This document shows, piece by piece, positions 21,847 through 30,562 of a stretch of 64,000 nucleotides of DNA (positions are counted from its first letter, which is position 1; the number at the start of each line of letters is the position of its first letter). The stretch is from assembly GCA_019635585.1 (NCBI GenBank), contig JAHBZE010000002.1:372001-436000 (forward strand). The letters run 5' to 3'. The DNA comes from Xanthobacteraceae bacterium (GTDB taxonomy: Bacteria; Pseudomonadota; Alphaproteobacteria; Rhizobiales; Xanthobacteraceae). The position numbers and the translations under genes were made by a program. The notes beneath the pieces were generated by a model, which was not told the DNA's origin, did not search any database, and saw only the letters and a list, made by a program, of their open reading frames with translations.

Positions 21847-21877
21847 CGGGGCGGCTCGAAAAAGCCGCCCCGTTCTT
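21847..21877 (+). terminator. Terminator 1 after the MHS transporter
   Basis: CGGGGCGGCT / AGCCGCCCCG stem followed by TTCTT, 15 nt after the stop codon. Confidence 0.75.
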
Positions 21878-21881
21878 GCCC

Positions 21882-21914
21882 TCGCCCCGGCCTTCGTGCC
21901 GGGGCTTTTTTTAT
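21882..21914 (+). terminator. Terminator 2 after the MHS transporter
   Basis: GCCCCGG / CCGGGGC stem with loop CCTTCGTG and a run of seven T residues. It overlaps the 3' end of the convergent gene at 21911-22294. Confidence 0.85.
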
Positions 21915-22294
21915 TTGTCTTCGTTTCGCGGCGCCGGAATGACGTAAGGCCCCTGCGGCGCCACCTGCGGCGGCAGATCGGCGGGCGCATTCGACTCTGT
22001 GCTCCAGGTGCGGCGGTAGCGCGGACCGGGCACGGACGGCTGGCGCGTCGCGCGCGAGCGATAGGCGAACGGGTCGCCGGAATTGGACGGGAAGTAATAG
22101 CCCCGCGGCGCGGCCGGGCCGTAATAGTATTGCGGGCCCCAGTATTCAGCGAATGGGACGACGTTGTTGTCGCCGGCGAGTCCCCATTCGCCGTAGACCA
22201 CCGTTCCGTCCGGATAGATCACCGGACGCTTGTCGGCGCTCGCGGGCGCAGCGGCCGCGGTCAGGGCGGCAAGGAGTACGGCTCGGCGCAGCAT
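21911..22294 (-). CDS. Small exported protein, Pro/Tyr-rich, unknown function
   Basis: 127 aa from the ATG at 22294. A Sec signal peptide is clear: MLRRAVLLAALTAAAAPASA followed by DKRPVIYPDG. The mature part is rich in Pro, Tyr and Gly (AEYWGPQYYYGPAAPRGYYF), with no cysteines, suggesting a periplasmic or surface protein of low complexity. Located between the MHS transporter (convergent) and tRNA-Thr. No family recognised. Confidence 0.75.
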   Translation of the reverse strand: MLRRAVLLAALTAAAAPASADKRPVIYPDGTVVYGEWGLAGDNNVVPFAEYWGPQYYYGPAAPRGYYFPSNSGDPFAYRSRATRQPSVPGPRYRRTWSTESNAPADLPPQVAPQGPYVIPAPRNEDK

Positions 22295-22433
22295 GGCGGC
22301 GTTTCCTGATAAGAGCCGCCGATCGTTGCATGGCGGCCCTATGGGCCCGGTTACCGCCTGCTTAACTCTTGAAACTATGGTTAGTGCCTTGCGTATGCCG
22401 GGAAAGCATCGCAAATAGCGCCACTTCCCCGGG

Positions 22434-22508
22434 GCCGGCGTAGCACAGCGGTAGTGCAGCGGTTTTGTAAACCGAAGGTCGGGAGTTCGATCCTCTCCGC
22501 CGGCACCA
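22434..22508 (+). tRNA. tRNA-Thr (anticodon TGT), island attachment gene
   Basis: Cloverleaf with acceptor GCCGGCG / CGCCGGC, D-arm GCACAGCGGTAGTGC, anticodon loop TTTGTAA (TGT), T-arm GGGAGTTCGATCCTC, discriminator A and encoded CCA. Bases 22464-22508 plus three more are repeated at 37009-37056, showing that the island integrated here and restored an intact gene. Confidence 0.96.
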
Positions 22509-22511
22509 TTT
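22464..22511 (+). repeat. attL: 48-bp direct repeat inside tRNA-Thr
   Basis: Runs from the anticodon loop through CCA and three extra T bases. Identical to 37009-37056. The base before (T against A) and after (A against C) differ, which fixes its limits. Confidence 0.95.
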
Positions 22512-22554
22512 AAATCAACTACTTAGCGAAACGCGGCCCGGTGTTCGTGGGTGG

Positions 22555-22574
22555 TGAGCAACCACTGAGCAACC
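22555..22574 (+). repeat. Left arm-type repeat (2 x TGAGCAACC)
   Basis: TGAGCAACCACTGAGCAACC: two TGAGCAACC units with an 11-bp period, 43 bp inside attL. The same 20 bp occurs at 36881-36900 in the same orientation. Paired direct repeats one helical turn apart near the ends of an integrase element are what arm-binding sites look like; binding is inferred. Confidence 0.6.
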
Positions 22575-22723
22575 TCGCGCGACCACGGCTAACGGTGCCG
22601 TGCGATTGCTAGACCCTCCCCCGGCATCCCCCGCCGATTTTAAAAATGGTGAAGTTCTTAACTCAGGTTTATGCGCTCGTGAGAGCTATCCTCCCACTGA
22701 ACACCGCAAATGTGCAGCCGACA

Positions 22724-24445
22724 TCACTCCTGCGCTTTGTACCAGTTGTCGTAGTCCAAATCCCACACGTCGCCGAGCTTCTCGATGGCCTCATAATGGC
22801 GACGTAGCAGAGTCGCCTCGTTCCACTTCTTTTCCTTCAAAACTTTAGTAGTAATTCTGAAAGACGAGACGCCATTCTTTGTAGAAAAATACTCTTCCTT
22901 CTTACGATCAAAATCCCAATTGCTTGCCTGACTATTTTTAGCGCGCGTCAGTAGCACGAGATTTCCGATGCAGTGTGTCCAGTTATATCGATCCTCTTCT
23001 GTATCAAACTCGATCCAATCACTCGCATTCTTCGGATTCTGCGGCATTACATGCTCAACAGTAATTAATTTATGATCGAACTCCGCACCGCCGTCTGAAA
23101 AAGCGTCGTCAAGCCTTAATAGAAGCGGCAGACGTACACGAGCCTTCTGATAAATAGGACCATCCAACTCATCTAGAAAATCGTGCTGCTCTTGTTTTGA
23201 GAGGTTCAAGCTGCACTTTTGATCACTTGGTTTCATGCCTTTCGCGATCTGCGTGGCGGCTTTCGCATATCGAGCAATTCTTGAATTGATGTCGAAGCGA
23301 CAGACAAACATAAAGTATGCCTGCCTTTCCAGCAGACCGAGAAATTCCTCGATAACGTCTTTGCGCAATCCAGGCTTAGACAGGAATTCAAGGGCTAAGG
23401 GCAACCAGTCCGAATTATCCAAACGGAGCAAGCTTGCAAGCAGCCGTGCAGCCTCCTTGCCATATCGCTCACGAGACTCTGTGGGATTCAGGATGGTATG
23501 ATAGGTGGCACCAAAACGCTCGAACTCCTCGCTCATAAAGCTCTTAGGATCAGTTTTAAAAACCTTTACATACTTAGGAAATCCGATTTCCAAGCGTTCT
23601 CTAGGTTTCTCCTTCTGATAAATCATTCGAATATGCTGAAAGAGCTCTACAAATCGCTCCCTGCCAAGCGAAGATTCCATATCCTCCCAAGCTTCCGCAT
23701 ATTTATCCTCGAGTGTCTTATCAATCCTGTCTAGTAAGTCCGCCTTCAAAATATCTGTCGGCGTTAGGTCGAGACCTCGAGCATTGAGAACCGTAAACAC
23801 CTTGTGAGCAGTCTCTACGTTCGCCACAGATATTACGACCAGGTAACAACGCTGCATAAGAAATGCGAAAAGGTCGTCCCGCTTGTCTGATGGCCATTCA
23901 GATAGTGAGTTTCTAATAATCTGAGTATTGCGTGCCATAAGCCTTTGACTTTCAGACTTGGCATTGCTCAGCCTGTCGGTTTCAGTAGCCCCCTCATTCT
24001 GGACGCAACTTCTAAAAAACTCCGAGTCCTTCTTTCTGGGCGTAAGACGAAAACGATCTTTAGTCCCCTTATCGGGATCGCCTTCTTCGCAAATATAAGA
24101 GTGGCGCTTACTTGCAGACTTACCGGTCGACAGATCCCGTAGTACGGCCAGCAAGATAGTCAATGTCGTCAAGCGTTGTTGACCATCAACGACTTGAGCA
24201 CCAGGTGAGCCTGTTTTCTTAATGAGAACGATGCTGCCTAAGAAATAGGTGACGGCTTCATTCGAATTAACTGCATCATCCAACGCTAAATCAAGATCGC
24301 TCAGCAGTTCGTTGACTTGATCATCCTGCCACGCATAAGGTCTTTGATAGGGCGGTACTTGGAAGGCATACTCATCGCTGAATATTCTAACTAGACTCTG
24401 CTGAGCGGCATTTATTGGCTCAACATCCATCGCTTTAAATGTCAT
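22724..24445 (-). CDS. GmrSD-like DUF262/DUF1524 nuclease
   Basis: 573 aa from the ATG at 24445, which has GGGGGAG 6 nt upstream (a GTG seven codons earlier is less likely). The N-terminal DUF262 domain shows VPPYQRPYAW and VVDGQQRLTTLTILLAVL, the ParB-like nucleotide-binding signature of GmrS. The C-terminus has TVEHVMPQNPKN ... CIGNLVLLTRAKNSQASNW, the H...N...N pattern of the DUF1524 HNH nuclease (GmrD). Fused GmrSD enzymes cut modified phage DNA (type IV restriction). It lies 57 nt after hsdR on the same strand and is noticeably AT-rich. Its DNA target is unknown. Confidence 0.85.
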   Translation of the reverse strand: MTFKAMDVEPINAAQQSLVRIFSDEYAFQVPPYQRPYAWQDDQVNELLSDLDLALDDAVNSNEAVTYFLGSIVLIKKTGSPGAQVVDGQQRLTTLTILLAVLRDLSTGKSASKRHSYICEEGDPDKGTKDRFRLTPRKKDSEFFRSCVQNEGATETDRLSNAKSESQRLMARNTQIIRNSLSEWPSDKRDDLFAFLMQRCYLVVISVANVETAHKVFTVLNARGLDLTPTDILKADLLDRIDKTLEDKYAEAWEDMESSLGRERFVELFQHIRMIYQKEKPRERLEIGFPKYVKVFKTDPKSFMSEEFERFGATYHTILNPTESRERYGKEAARLLASLLRLDNSDWLPLALEFLSKPGLRKDVIEEFLGLLERQAYFMFVCRFDINSRIARYAKAATQIAKGMKPSDQKCSLNLSKQEQHDFLDELDGPIYQKARVRLPLLLRLDDAFSDGGAEFDHKLITVEHVMPQNPKNASDWIEFDTEEDRYNWTHCIGNLVLLTRAKNSQASNWDFDRKKEEYFSTKNGVSSFRITTKVLKEKKWNEATLLRRHYEAIEKLGDVWDLDYDNWYKAQE

Positions 24446-24502
24446 CGAAACTCCCCCTAGCGTCACTGCTTGTGCCTATTTAAATGCGGGCTATTTCCGG
24501 CA

Positions 24503-26809
24503 CTATTGGCTATAAAGAATCGGCTGGAATCCTAAAAATGCCTCTCTAATTTTCTTTACGTCCCCGAGCTCTAACACCGCGTCATCAATCGTGCTGTACT
24601 TCAGCTCAATCAGGCTACCCAACTTCTGATCATCCAGTTCAGACACGCCGTCCTTGACATACTGCGCAAGTACGAAATCGATAAAGCCCTGCATCTTCGC
24701 ATTGTATTTGGAAGCGATAATTGGCTGGCGCGACTGTGCGCGTTCTTCGCGCGTGACCGTCGGCAAAGCGAAGGCGATGTACGCAAGCACATCGTAAAGA
24801 TCGCTCTTCTCAGCATTGATCATGCGGCTGACTTCCGAAAGCTGCTCACCCGCAAAGCCTTTTTCTGCCAAAGCTTCGAGCAACTTGCGGCGCGTTTCCG
24901 GAAAAATCCAAAGCTGACGCAGCTCATCCTCATTCTTGAAAAGCAATGGCAGCTCTCCATAGAGCCGCTCGACAAACTGCGCTGCTGAAATCGGTTTGCC
25001 GTCCGGACCCCAAAACGTTGTTGCCATCATGCTCTGGATTTGGCGCTCCTTGCCGTCCGCCAGTTTAATCTTGACCTTCTTCCGTTTCTCGTCAGGCTCA
25101 TGCTCGAAGTCGCGCTGAGGCTCTTCGATTTCTTGTTTGGGTTTGCGGGGCTTTGGAGCTTCTGACTCAATCGGCTCGCCATCCCATTCGGGATCACTAA
25201 AGTGTTCATAAGCCTTCACGAAATCATAGATCGTGAAATACTCCTTGCCGTCGAATAGCCGCGTGCCGCGACCGATGATCTGCTTAAACTCAATCATCGA
25301 ATTGACTGGCCGCATCAAGACAATATTGCGCACGTTGCGCGCATCGACGCCGGTCGAGAGCTTCTGCGACGTCGTCAGAATAGTCGGGATGGTCTTTTCG
25401 TTGTCTTGAAAAGTGCGCAGCCATGTATCGCCAATCACGCCATCTTCTGCCGTCACGCGCACACAATAATTCGGATCGGTGGACGTTTTTATCTGGTTGA
25501 TGAGGTCGCGCACGAGCGCTGCGTGCGCCTGCGTTGCACAGAACACGAGGGTCTTCTCACGCTGATTGATATCGTCTATGAAAATCTGAACACGTTTCTT
25601 TTCGCGCTCCTCGATCTCGATGGATCGATTGAACTGCGGTTCCGTGTAGCGCTTGCCCTCCTCAACCTCCCCTTCGACAACTTTGTCGTCGGGCGTCCAA
25701 ACATAGTCGTCGATGGTCGTCGCGATTTGCTTCACTTTGAAGGGCGTTAGAAAGCCGTCGTTGATGCCTTCCTTCAGCGAATAGACGTACACCGGCTCGC
25801 CGAAGTAGGCATAGGTATCGACATTGTCTCTGCGTTTCGGCGTCGCCGTCAGCCCAAGCTGCACGGCAGGAGAAAAGTACTCCAGAATGCCGCGCCAGTT
25901 GCTCTCATCGTTCGCGCCACCGCGATGACATTCATCGATAATGATGAAGTCAAAAAAGTCAGGCGGGTATTCACCAAAGTAAGGCGCCGGTTTGCCATCC
26001 GACCCTGTGCCACTCATGAAAGTTTGGAAGATTGTGAAGAATACCGAAGCATTCTTCGGCACTGCCCCTTTCTTACGGATTTCCTCTGGCTTCACTCGCG
26101 CGAGCGCGCCGTCTTCGCCGAAGGCTGCGAAGGCGTTGTAGGCTTGGTCAGCCAGGATGTTCCGGTCGGCAAGGAATAATATTCGCGGACGCCGCTCCGG
26201 CTTGCGCGACAAATTCCAGCGGCTCTGAAACAACGCCCAGGCGATCTGGAAAGCAATTGCCGTCTTGCCGGTACCGGTTGCAAGCGTCAGAAGAATGCGT
26301 TGTTTTCCTGCGGCGATCGCTTCCAAAGCATTCTCGATGGCATTGTGCTGATAGTAGCGCGCTTCCCACCGGCCGCTGCCCTCGAATGGGATGTCGGCAA
26401 AACGCTCACGCCATTCGTTCGCTTCCTGGAAGGTATCTGCCCAAAGCTCATCCGGCGTCGGATAGCGCTCGACATACGCTTCCGTGCCGGTCTTCATATC
26501 GATGCGATAAATCCTGCGGCCATTGGTGGAGAAGGCAAAACGGGCCTGTAGCTTTTCGGCATAGGCCTTGGCCTGCCCGACACCTTCAGTTGGTCCTTTG
26601 TCTTCGGCCTTGGCTTCGATCACCGCTAGCTTGTGATTGCGGAAGGTGAGAACATAATCGGCTTTCTGTTCGCCAGTACGGCGGCCAGCACCCTGAATGC
26701 GACCGGGACAGATCATCTCCATCCGCATGCGGCTGTCGGGAACAGAACCCCAACCCGCCGCCCGCAGCGCGGGATCAATTAACTCGGCGCGGGTTTCGGC
26801 CTCGTTCAC
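24503..26809 (-). CDS. hsdR: Type I restriction enzyme, R subunit (HsdR)
   Basis: 768 aa, the short EcoEI-like form, starting at GTG 26809 in a 4-nt overlap (GTGA) with hsdS. The N-terminal nuclease domain has KADYVLTFRNHKLAVIEAKA with the D...ExK catalytic pattern. The SF2 translocase has TLATGTGKT (Walker A), IIIDECHRGG (DEAH-type Walker B), LTATPKR, and later motifs with VDARNVRNIVLMRPVNS and QIIGRGTR. It cleaves unmodified DNA after translocation when bound to HsdM and HsdS. No frame damage is visible. Confidence 0.95.
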   Translation of the reverse strand: MNEAETRAELIDPALRAAGWGSVPDSRMRMEMICPGRIQGAGRRTGEQKADYVLTFRNHKLAVIEAKAEDKGPTEGVGQAKAYAEKLQARFAFSTNGRRIYRIDMKTGTEAYVERYPTPDELWADTFQEANEWRERFADIPFEGSGRWEARYYQHNAIENALEAIAAGKQRILLTLATGTGKTAIAFQIAWALFQSRWNLSRKPERRPRILFLADRNILADQAYNAFAAFGEDGALARVKPEEIRKKGAVPKNASVFFTIFQTFMSGTGSDGKPAPYFGEYPPDFFDFIIIDECHRGGANDESNWRGILEYFSPAVQLGLTATPKRRDNVDTYAYFGEPVYVYSLKEGINDGFLTPFKVKQIATTIDDYVWTPDDKVVEGEVEEGKRYTEPQFNRSIEIEEREKKRVQIFIDDINQREKTLVFCATQAHAALVRDLINQIKTSTDPNYCVRVTAEDGVIGDTWLRTFQDNEKTIPTILTTSQKLSTGVDARNVRNIVLMRPVNSMIEFKQIIGRGTRLFDGKEYFTIYDFVKAYEHFSDPEWDGEPIESEAPKPRKPKQEIEEPQRDFEHEPDEKRKKVKIKLADGKERQIQSMMATTFWGPDGKPISAAQFVERLYGELPLLFKNEDELRQLWIFPETRRKLLEALAEKGFAGEQLSEVSRMINAEKSDLYDVLAYIAFALPTVTREERAQSRQPIIASKYNAKMQGFIDFVLAQYVKDGVSELDDQKLGSLIELKYSTIDDAVLELGDVKKIREAFLGFQPILYSQ

Positions 26810-27972
26810 TCCGCCGCCTCTTTGATCGCTTGCGACGGCGGCGAGGTCAGTTCGCCGGAAAAGGCCTTTTGAAGGATGGACTGTTTGAGCTGGCCCAGCC
26901 GCATGATTTTTTCGTTTGTGGCAGATGCAAGTCGCGTGCTGCTTTGCTCAAGCTCTTTGAGCGCAGTTACGATCTTGCGTTGCTCATCCACCGTCGGAAG
27001 AGGAATCATCAATTCTCTCACCAGCCCGCAAGTTAAGTGTGGAACGGTCGATCCTGAGCGAATTTCCTCAAATTTACTTTTCATCTCAGGAGAGCCGAAG
27101 TAAAACGAAAGAAAGTCACCTGTCAGTTTATCGAGTACCGGAGTTATGACGATCATCGCGTGACAGTTGTGACCTTCATGGTTAGGGCCAACGACTGCTG
27201 AATGACCAATGTGACCGCTCTGGACCAAGAGAACATCACCCGTCTTCAGTTTCGATTTACTGTTCTTCTCGTTGAATTCGTCAGAAACGAATGTCTTCCC
27301 GTCGAATTCGAGCTGGTTATCTCGAACATGACGCGCGAGAAGATAAGGCACTCCTTTCTCAAGATAGATGTTACGCGTTGGCCCAACATAACCGTTGGTT
27401 AATCGCGTTACGATCTCAGCCAGACGCTGCGATCCGCTTTTCCGCGCGATCTTTCTGAACACTCGCGACAATTGGCTCTCAAACAGCTCCCGCGCATTCT
27501 TGAGATTTTTCTCGGCATTGGCGGAAGCAAGCGCCAGCCCCGCAAAAGCCTCGCCCAGAATGGCGACGATCCGTTGTTGTTCGGAGAGCGCAGGAACGCG
27601 CACCATCTTCGAATAGACTTCATTGCGGTTGATGCCTGGCTTAACCCCCTTCGCCAGCTTTGTTAAATCCTGCAACGAGAGCAGATAATATAGAAACTGT
27701 AAGTCGTATTTGGTCTCATCGAATGTCACAAAATACGTCACATCAAGCGGCCAAAACCTTTCTTCAGTCAGAGTTATTTCGCCTGCCGATCCTTTGCGAC
27801 CAACGATTATTGAACGCCTATCACTGTAAAACTTGTCCGAACGATCTTTGACGCCATTCGCGCCATAGACTGCGTACTTACCGGTTGCGCTTCGTTCATT
27901 CGGCGGCAAGGGCTTGCCGTACTCAAGAGCGAGCACCTCTCCCAGATTCTTTTCCTCCCAGTCGGCCGTCAA
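26806..27972 (-). CDS. hsdS: Type I restriction enzyme, specificity subunit (HsdS)
   Basis: 388 aa with the two target-recognition domains. The first conserved helical repeat is near residues 135-180 (ALSEQQRIVAILGEAFAG) and the second at the C-terminus (VDEQRKIVTALKELEQSS, ILQKAFSGEL), so both recognition halves are present. The predicted start is TTG at 27972, overlapping the hsdM stop by 4 nt (TTGA); translation would depend on coupling. TRD sequences cannot be turned into a DNA target by eye. Confidence 0.93.
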   Translation of the reverse strand: MTADWEEKNLGEVLALEYGKPLPPNERSATGKYAVYGANGVKDRSDKFYSDRRSIIVGRKGSAGEITLTEERFWPLDVTYFVTFDETKYDLQFLYYLLSLQDLTKLAKGVKPGINRNEVYSKMVRVPALSEQQRIVAILGEAFAGLALASANAEKNLKNARELFESQLSRVFRKIARKSGSQRLAEIVTRLTNGYVGPTRNIYLEKGVPYLLARHVRDNQLEFDGKTFVSDEFNEKNSKSKLKTGDVLLVQSGHIGHSAVVGPNHEGHNCHAMIVITPVLDKLTGDFLSFYFGSPEMKSKFEEIRSGSTVPHLTCGLVRELMIPLPTVDEQRKIVTALKELEQSSTRLASATNEKIMRLGQLKQSILQKAFSGELTSPPSQAIKEAAE

Positions 27973-29420
27973 AGCATCGCCTCGATATTCTTGAGGATCG
28001 CCGCGCTCTCAGCATCCAGCGCCGCCATCTCTGCTATGATGTCCTTCGGGTCCCGCAATTCCGCCTCATCGGCCTTGTTAGGATTCTTCACCGAGAGATC
28101 ATAAGTCGTCTTGTCGATGCCCTTTGCATCGACCGTCCATGAATTGTCGCTGTCCTTGAACTTTGCCTGCAAGGCGACGAAATCCTTCAGATCTTCATCG
28201 CTAAGCGGATTGGTCTTGCCGAGGTTGCGGCCAGGATCACACTTGTAGAACCAGATTTTGCGCGTCGGCGCCCCCTTCTCGAAGAACAAAACCACCGTCT
28301 TCACGCCAGCGCCCTGAAAGGTGCCACCGGGCATATCCAGCACGGTATGCAGATTGCAGTTCTCCAGGAGCTCTTTCCGCAATGCGACTGAGGCATTGTC
28401 GGTGTTCGACAGGAAGGTGTTTTTAATGACGATGGCGGCGCGGCCTCCGGCCTTCAGCGACTTGATAAAATGCTGCAAGAACAGAAATGCTGTTTCGCCC
28501 GTTCGGATCGGAAAGTTCTGCTGGACTTCCGGTCGCTCCTTTCCGCCGAATGGCGGGTTCGCCAGCACCACGTCGAAGCGATCCTTGTCCTGGATGTCGG
28601 CGATCTTCTCGCCCAGTGTATTGGCATGGATAATATTTGGCGCTTCGATGCCGTGCAGGATCATGTTCATGATGCCGATGACGTAAGCGAGGCTCTTCTT
28701 CTCCTTGCCGTAGAAAGTCTTCTCCTGCATCGTCTTGCGCGCCTTGGTCGAGGTCGCTTGCGGCAACATGTATTCGAAAGCCTCGCACAAGAAACCCGCC
28801 GAGCCGCAAGCCCCGTCATAGATGCGTTCGCCAATCTTCGGATCGATCACCTTAATCATGGCACGAATGAGCGGGCGCGGCGTGTAATACTCGCCGCCGT
28901 TTCTACCTGCGTTGCCCATGTTGCGAAGCTTGCCTTCGTAGAGCTCAGAGAGCTCGTGCTTCTCCGCCTGTGTATTGAAACGTAGCTCGTCGATCAGCAT
29001 CAACGCATCGCGAAGCGAATAGCCGCTCTGAAATCTGTTTTTGATCTCGCTGAAAATTTCGCCGATCTTGTATTCGATCGTGTCCGACCCTTCCGCGCGA
29101 GTTCGGAAACCTTGAAGATAAGGAAAGAGATCGCGATTGATATATTCAATCAGATCGGGGCCGGTCGTCGCCTTGTCGTGATCGAAGGTGCCGTCCTTCT
29201 TTTTGGGCGCGGCCCATACCGACCAGCGATGAGCCTTATCGATTATGGGTTTGTACTTCTTTCCCTCCAGAGCGGCCTTCTGCTCGTTCGCCTTCTCCAG
29301 GTCATCCAGGTATTTGAGAAAAAGTATCCAGGACGTTTGCTCGGTGTAATCGAGCTCCGTGGACATGCCATCGTCCTTCCAAAGGACATCGTCGATATTT
29401 CTAAAGGTCTGTTCGAACAC
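27969..29420 (-). CDS. hsdM: Type I DNA methyltransferase subunit (HsdM)
   Basis: 483 aa from GTG 29420 with GGGGAGA 8 nt upstream; the longer frame to 29468 adds no HsdM sequence. N-terminal HsdM_N domain: FRNIDDVLWKDDGMSTELDY and SWILFLKYLDDLEKA. SAM-binding motif I is YDGACGSAGFLCEAF and catalytic motif IV is VVLANPPFGGKE, typical of N6-adenine methylases. First gene of the hsdM-hsdS-hsdR-DUF262 operon; all junctions are overlaps or short gaps. Confidence 0.95.
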   Translation of the reverse strand: MFEQTFRNIDDVLWKDDGMSTELDYTEQTSWILFLKYLDDLEKANEQKAALEGKKYKPIIDKAHRWSVWAAPKKKDGTFDHDKATTGPDLIEYINRDLFPYLQGFRTRAEGSDTIEYKIGEIFSEIKNRFQSGYSLRDALMLIDELRFNTQAEKHELSELYEGKLRNMGNAGRNGGEYYTPRPLIRAMIKVIDPKIGERIYDGACGSAGFLCEAFEYMLPQATSTKARKTMQEKTFYGKEKKSLAYVIGIMNMILHGIEAPNIIHANTLGEKIADIQDKDRFDVVLANPPFGGKERPEVQQNFPIRTGETAFLFLQHFIKSLKAGGRAAIVIKNTFLSNTDNASVALRKELLENCNLHTVLDMPGGTFQGAGVKTVVLFFEKGAPTRKIWFYKCDPGRNLGKTNPLSDEDLKDFVALQAKFKDSDNSWTVDAKGIDKTTYDLSVKNPNKADEAELRDPKDIIAEMAALDAESAAILKNIEAML

Positions 29421-29440
29421 GGAATTATCTCCCCGGCCCG

Positions 29441-29468
29441 ATTTTAAGCACCGGCCGGGTCGACGCAA
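29441..29468 (-). promoter_or_regulatory. Candidate promoter of the hsd operon
   Basis: Minus strand TTGCGT (29468-29463), 16-nt spacer, TAAAAT (29446-29441), predicting a start near 29434, only about 14 nt before the GTG. The very short leader would still include the Shine-Dalgarno sequence. Confidence 0.4.
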
Positions 29469-29638
29469 CTTTGGAACGAATGCTTTCTAAAATGCGCAAA
29501 AATTACCCTAATACCGGGACTGCCGACTCTGTTGCGCGGGTCGGTGTGATTCGCCCATAGGGCGCCACGTCATAGCCCGTTCACAAAAACATCAAAAGCG
29601 AGCTAGACTAGCGCATTGATCAATTAGCCGCTTTAGAA

Positions 29639-30046
29639 ATGTTGCGCACCACCCTATTCAGTGTCGCTCTTTCCGCCTTGCTGACCCAAAACGCAATCGC
29701 GACCACGGCGATCACGCTTGTCTGTAAAGGTTCAACAACCTTCTCGGAACCGGGAAAGAAGCTCCACACCATTGAGGGCATAATCCAGAGCATCGTCGTC
29801 GATCTAAAGAAGAAAACACTCTCTCTCGAATCCGTACCGCATACTGAATGCTGCGAGATCACCCAGATCAATGACCATATTGTACGGTTCGAAGCGAAGA
29901 TATCGAGGACGCCGCCGGCAAAATCATCAGTGATAACCGGTCAACTGAACCGGATAAGCGGCGAAACTGATTGGAAAGAGCATGTCGAGGCAGGCCCGCT
30001 GGCTACAACAATTTTGAAATGCCGGGCAAAAGACCGGCTGTTCTAG
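29639..30046 (+). CDS. Small secreted protein, unknown function
   Basis: 135 aa with a signal peptide (MLRTTLFSVALSALLTQNAI, then ATTAITL). Four cysteines (CKG, ECCE, LKCRA) could form disulfides in the periplasm. The layout, with an early Cys, IVVDLKKKT, central Cys pair, GQLNRISGE, and late Cys near the end, resembles small secreted proteins common in Bradyrhizobium relatives, none with known function. It is divergent from hsdM and convergent with the 145-aa gene, so it stands alone within the island. Confidence 0.7.
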   Translation: MLRTTLFSVALSALLTQNAIATTAITLVCKGSTTFSEPGKKLHTIEGIIQSIVVDLKKKTLSLESVPHTECCEITQINDHIVRFEAKISRTPPAKSSVITGQLNRISGETDWKEHVEAGPLATTILKCRAKDRLF

Positions 30047-30099
30047 AAATTTCCAGCGCCTTGATTTTCAACTGGCAGGCGAAAATATCCAAAAATTAC

Positions 30100-30537
30100 T
30101 CACCAGAATTTCCACCATGGGCGACGGACTGCTCGCGTTGACTCCTCAATACGGCGCTTGTCCTCTCCGGTAAGTTGCTCGTCGCAAAGCTGGGTTAGTG
30201 ATTTTTCGATTTCCTCAACGATTTGCCCTTCCATCATACCGCTAAGCACGCCAACCTTCGCACCGGCCCAGCTTTCCCCTAGCGCGGCGGCCGCCCAATC
30301 TGGATCACGCTCGTCGGCGGCTCCATCCTGCAACGCCTGATGCCGCTCAGCCGTAGCTATCGCAGCAAGAGTCTGAAACGTCTTTCGGAGGTCGAGCCCT
30401 TCCGCTTCAGCAAACTTGGCAATTGCGAACTTATTGTACACTCGCTCAGCAATCGACTTTCTAGCTTCATCGCCCAAGCTTTCAACTGCATTCCTGACTG
30501 AAAGAAATTCGTTCATCCAAATAAAGCCCGCGCTCAT
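30100..30537 (-). CDS. Small cytosolic protein next to the protease, unknown function
   Basis: 145 aa, AAAGGTAA before the ATG at 30537. Predicted mostly alpha-helical, acidic, with no signal or membrane span; the tail is basic and aromatic (AVRRPWWKFW). It starts 25 nt after the protease gene stop on the same strand, so the two are probably co-transcribed. Since one partner appears exported and the other cytosolic, direct contact is doubtful unless the tail meets the membrane. Confidence 0.65.
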   Translation of the reverse strand: MSAGFIWMNEFLSVRNAVESLGDEARKSIAERVYNKFAIAKFAEAEGLDLRKTFQTLAAIATAERHQALQDGAADERDPDWAAAALGESWAGAKVGVLSGMMEGQIVEEIEKSLTQLCDEQLTGEDKRRIEESTRAVRRPWWKFW

Positions 30538-30562
30538 TTTTACCTTTCGCCGCCGAAGGCGA

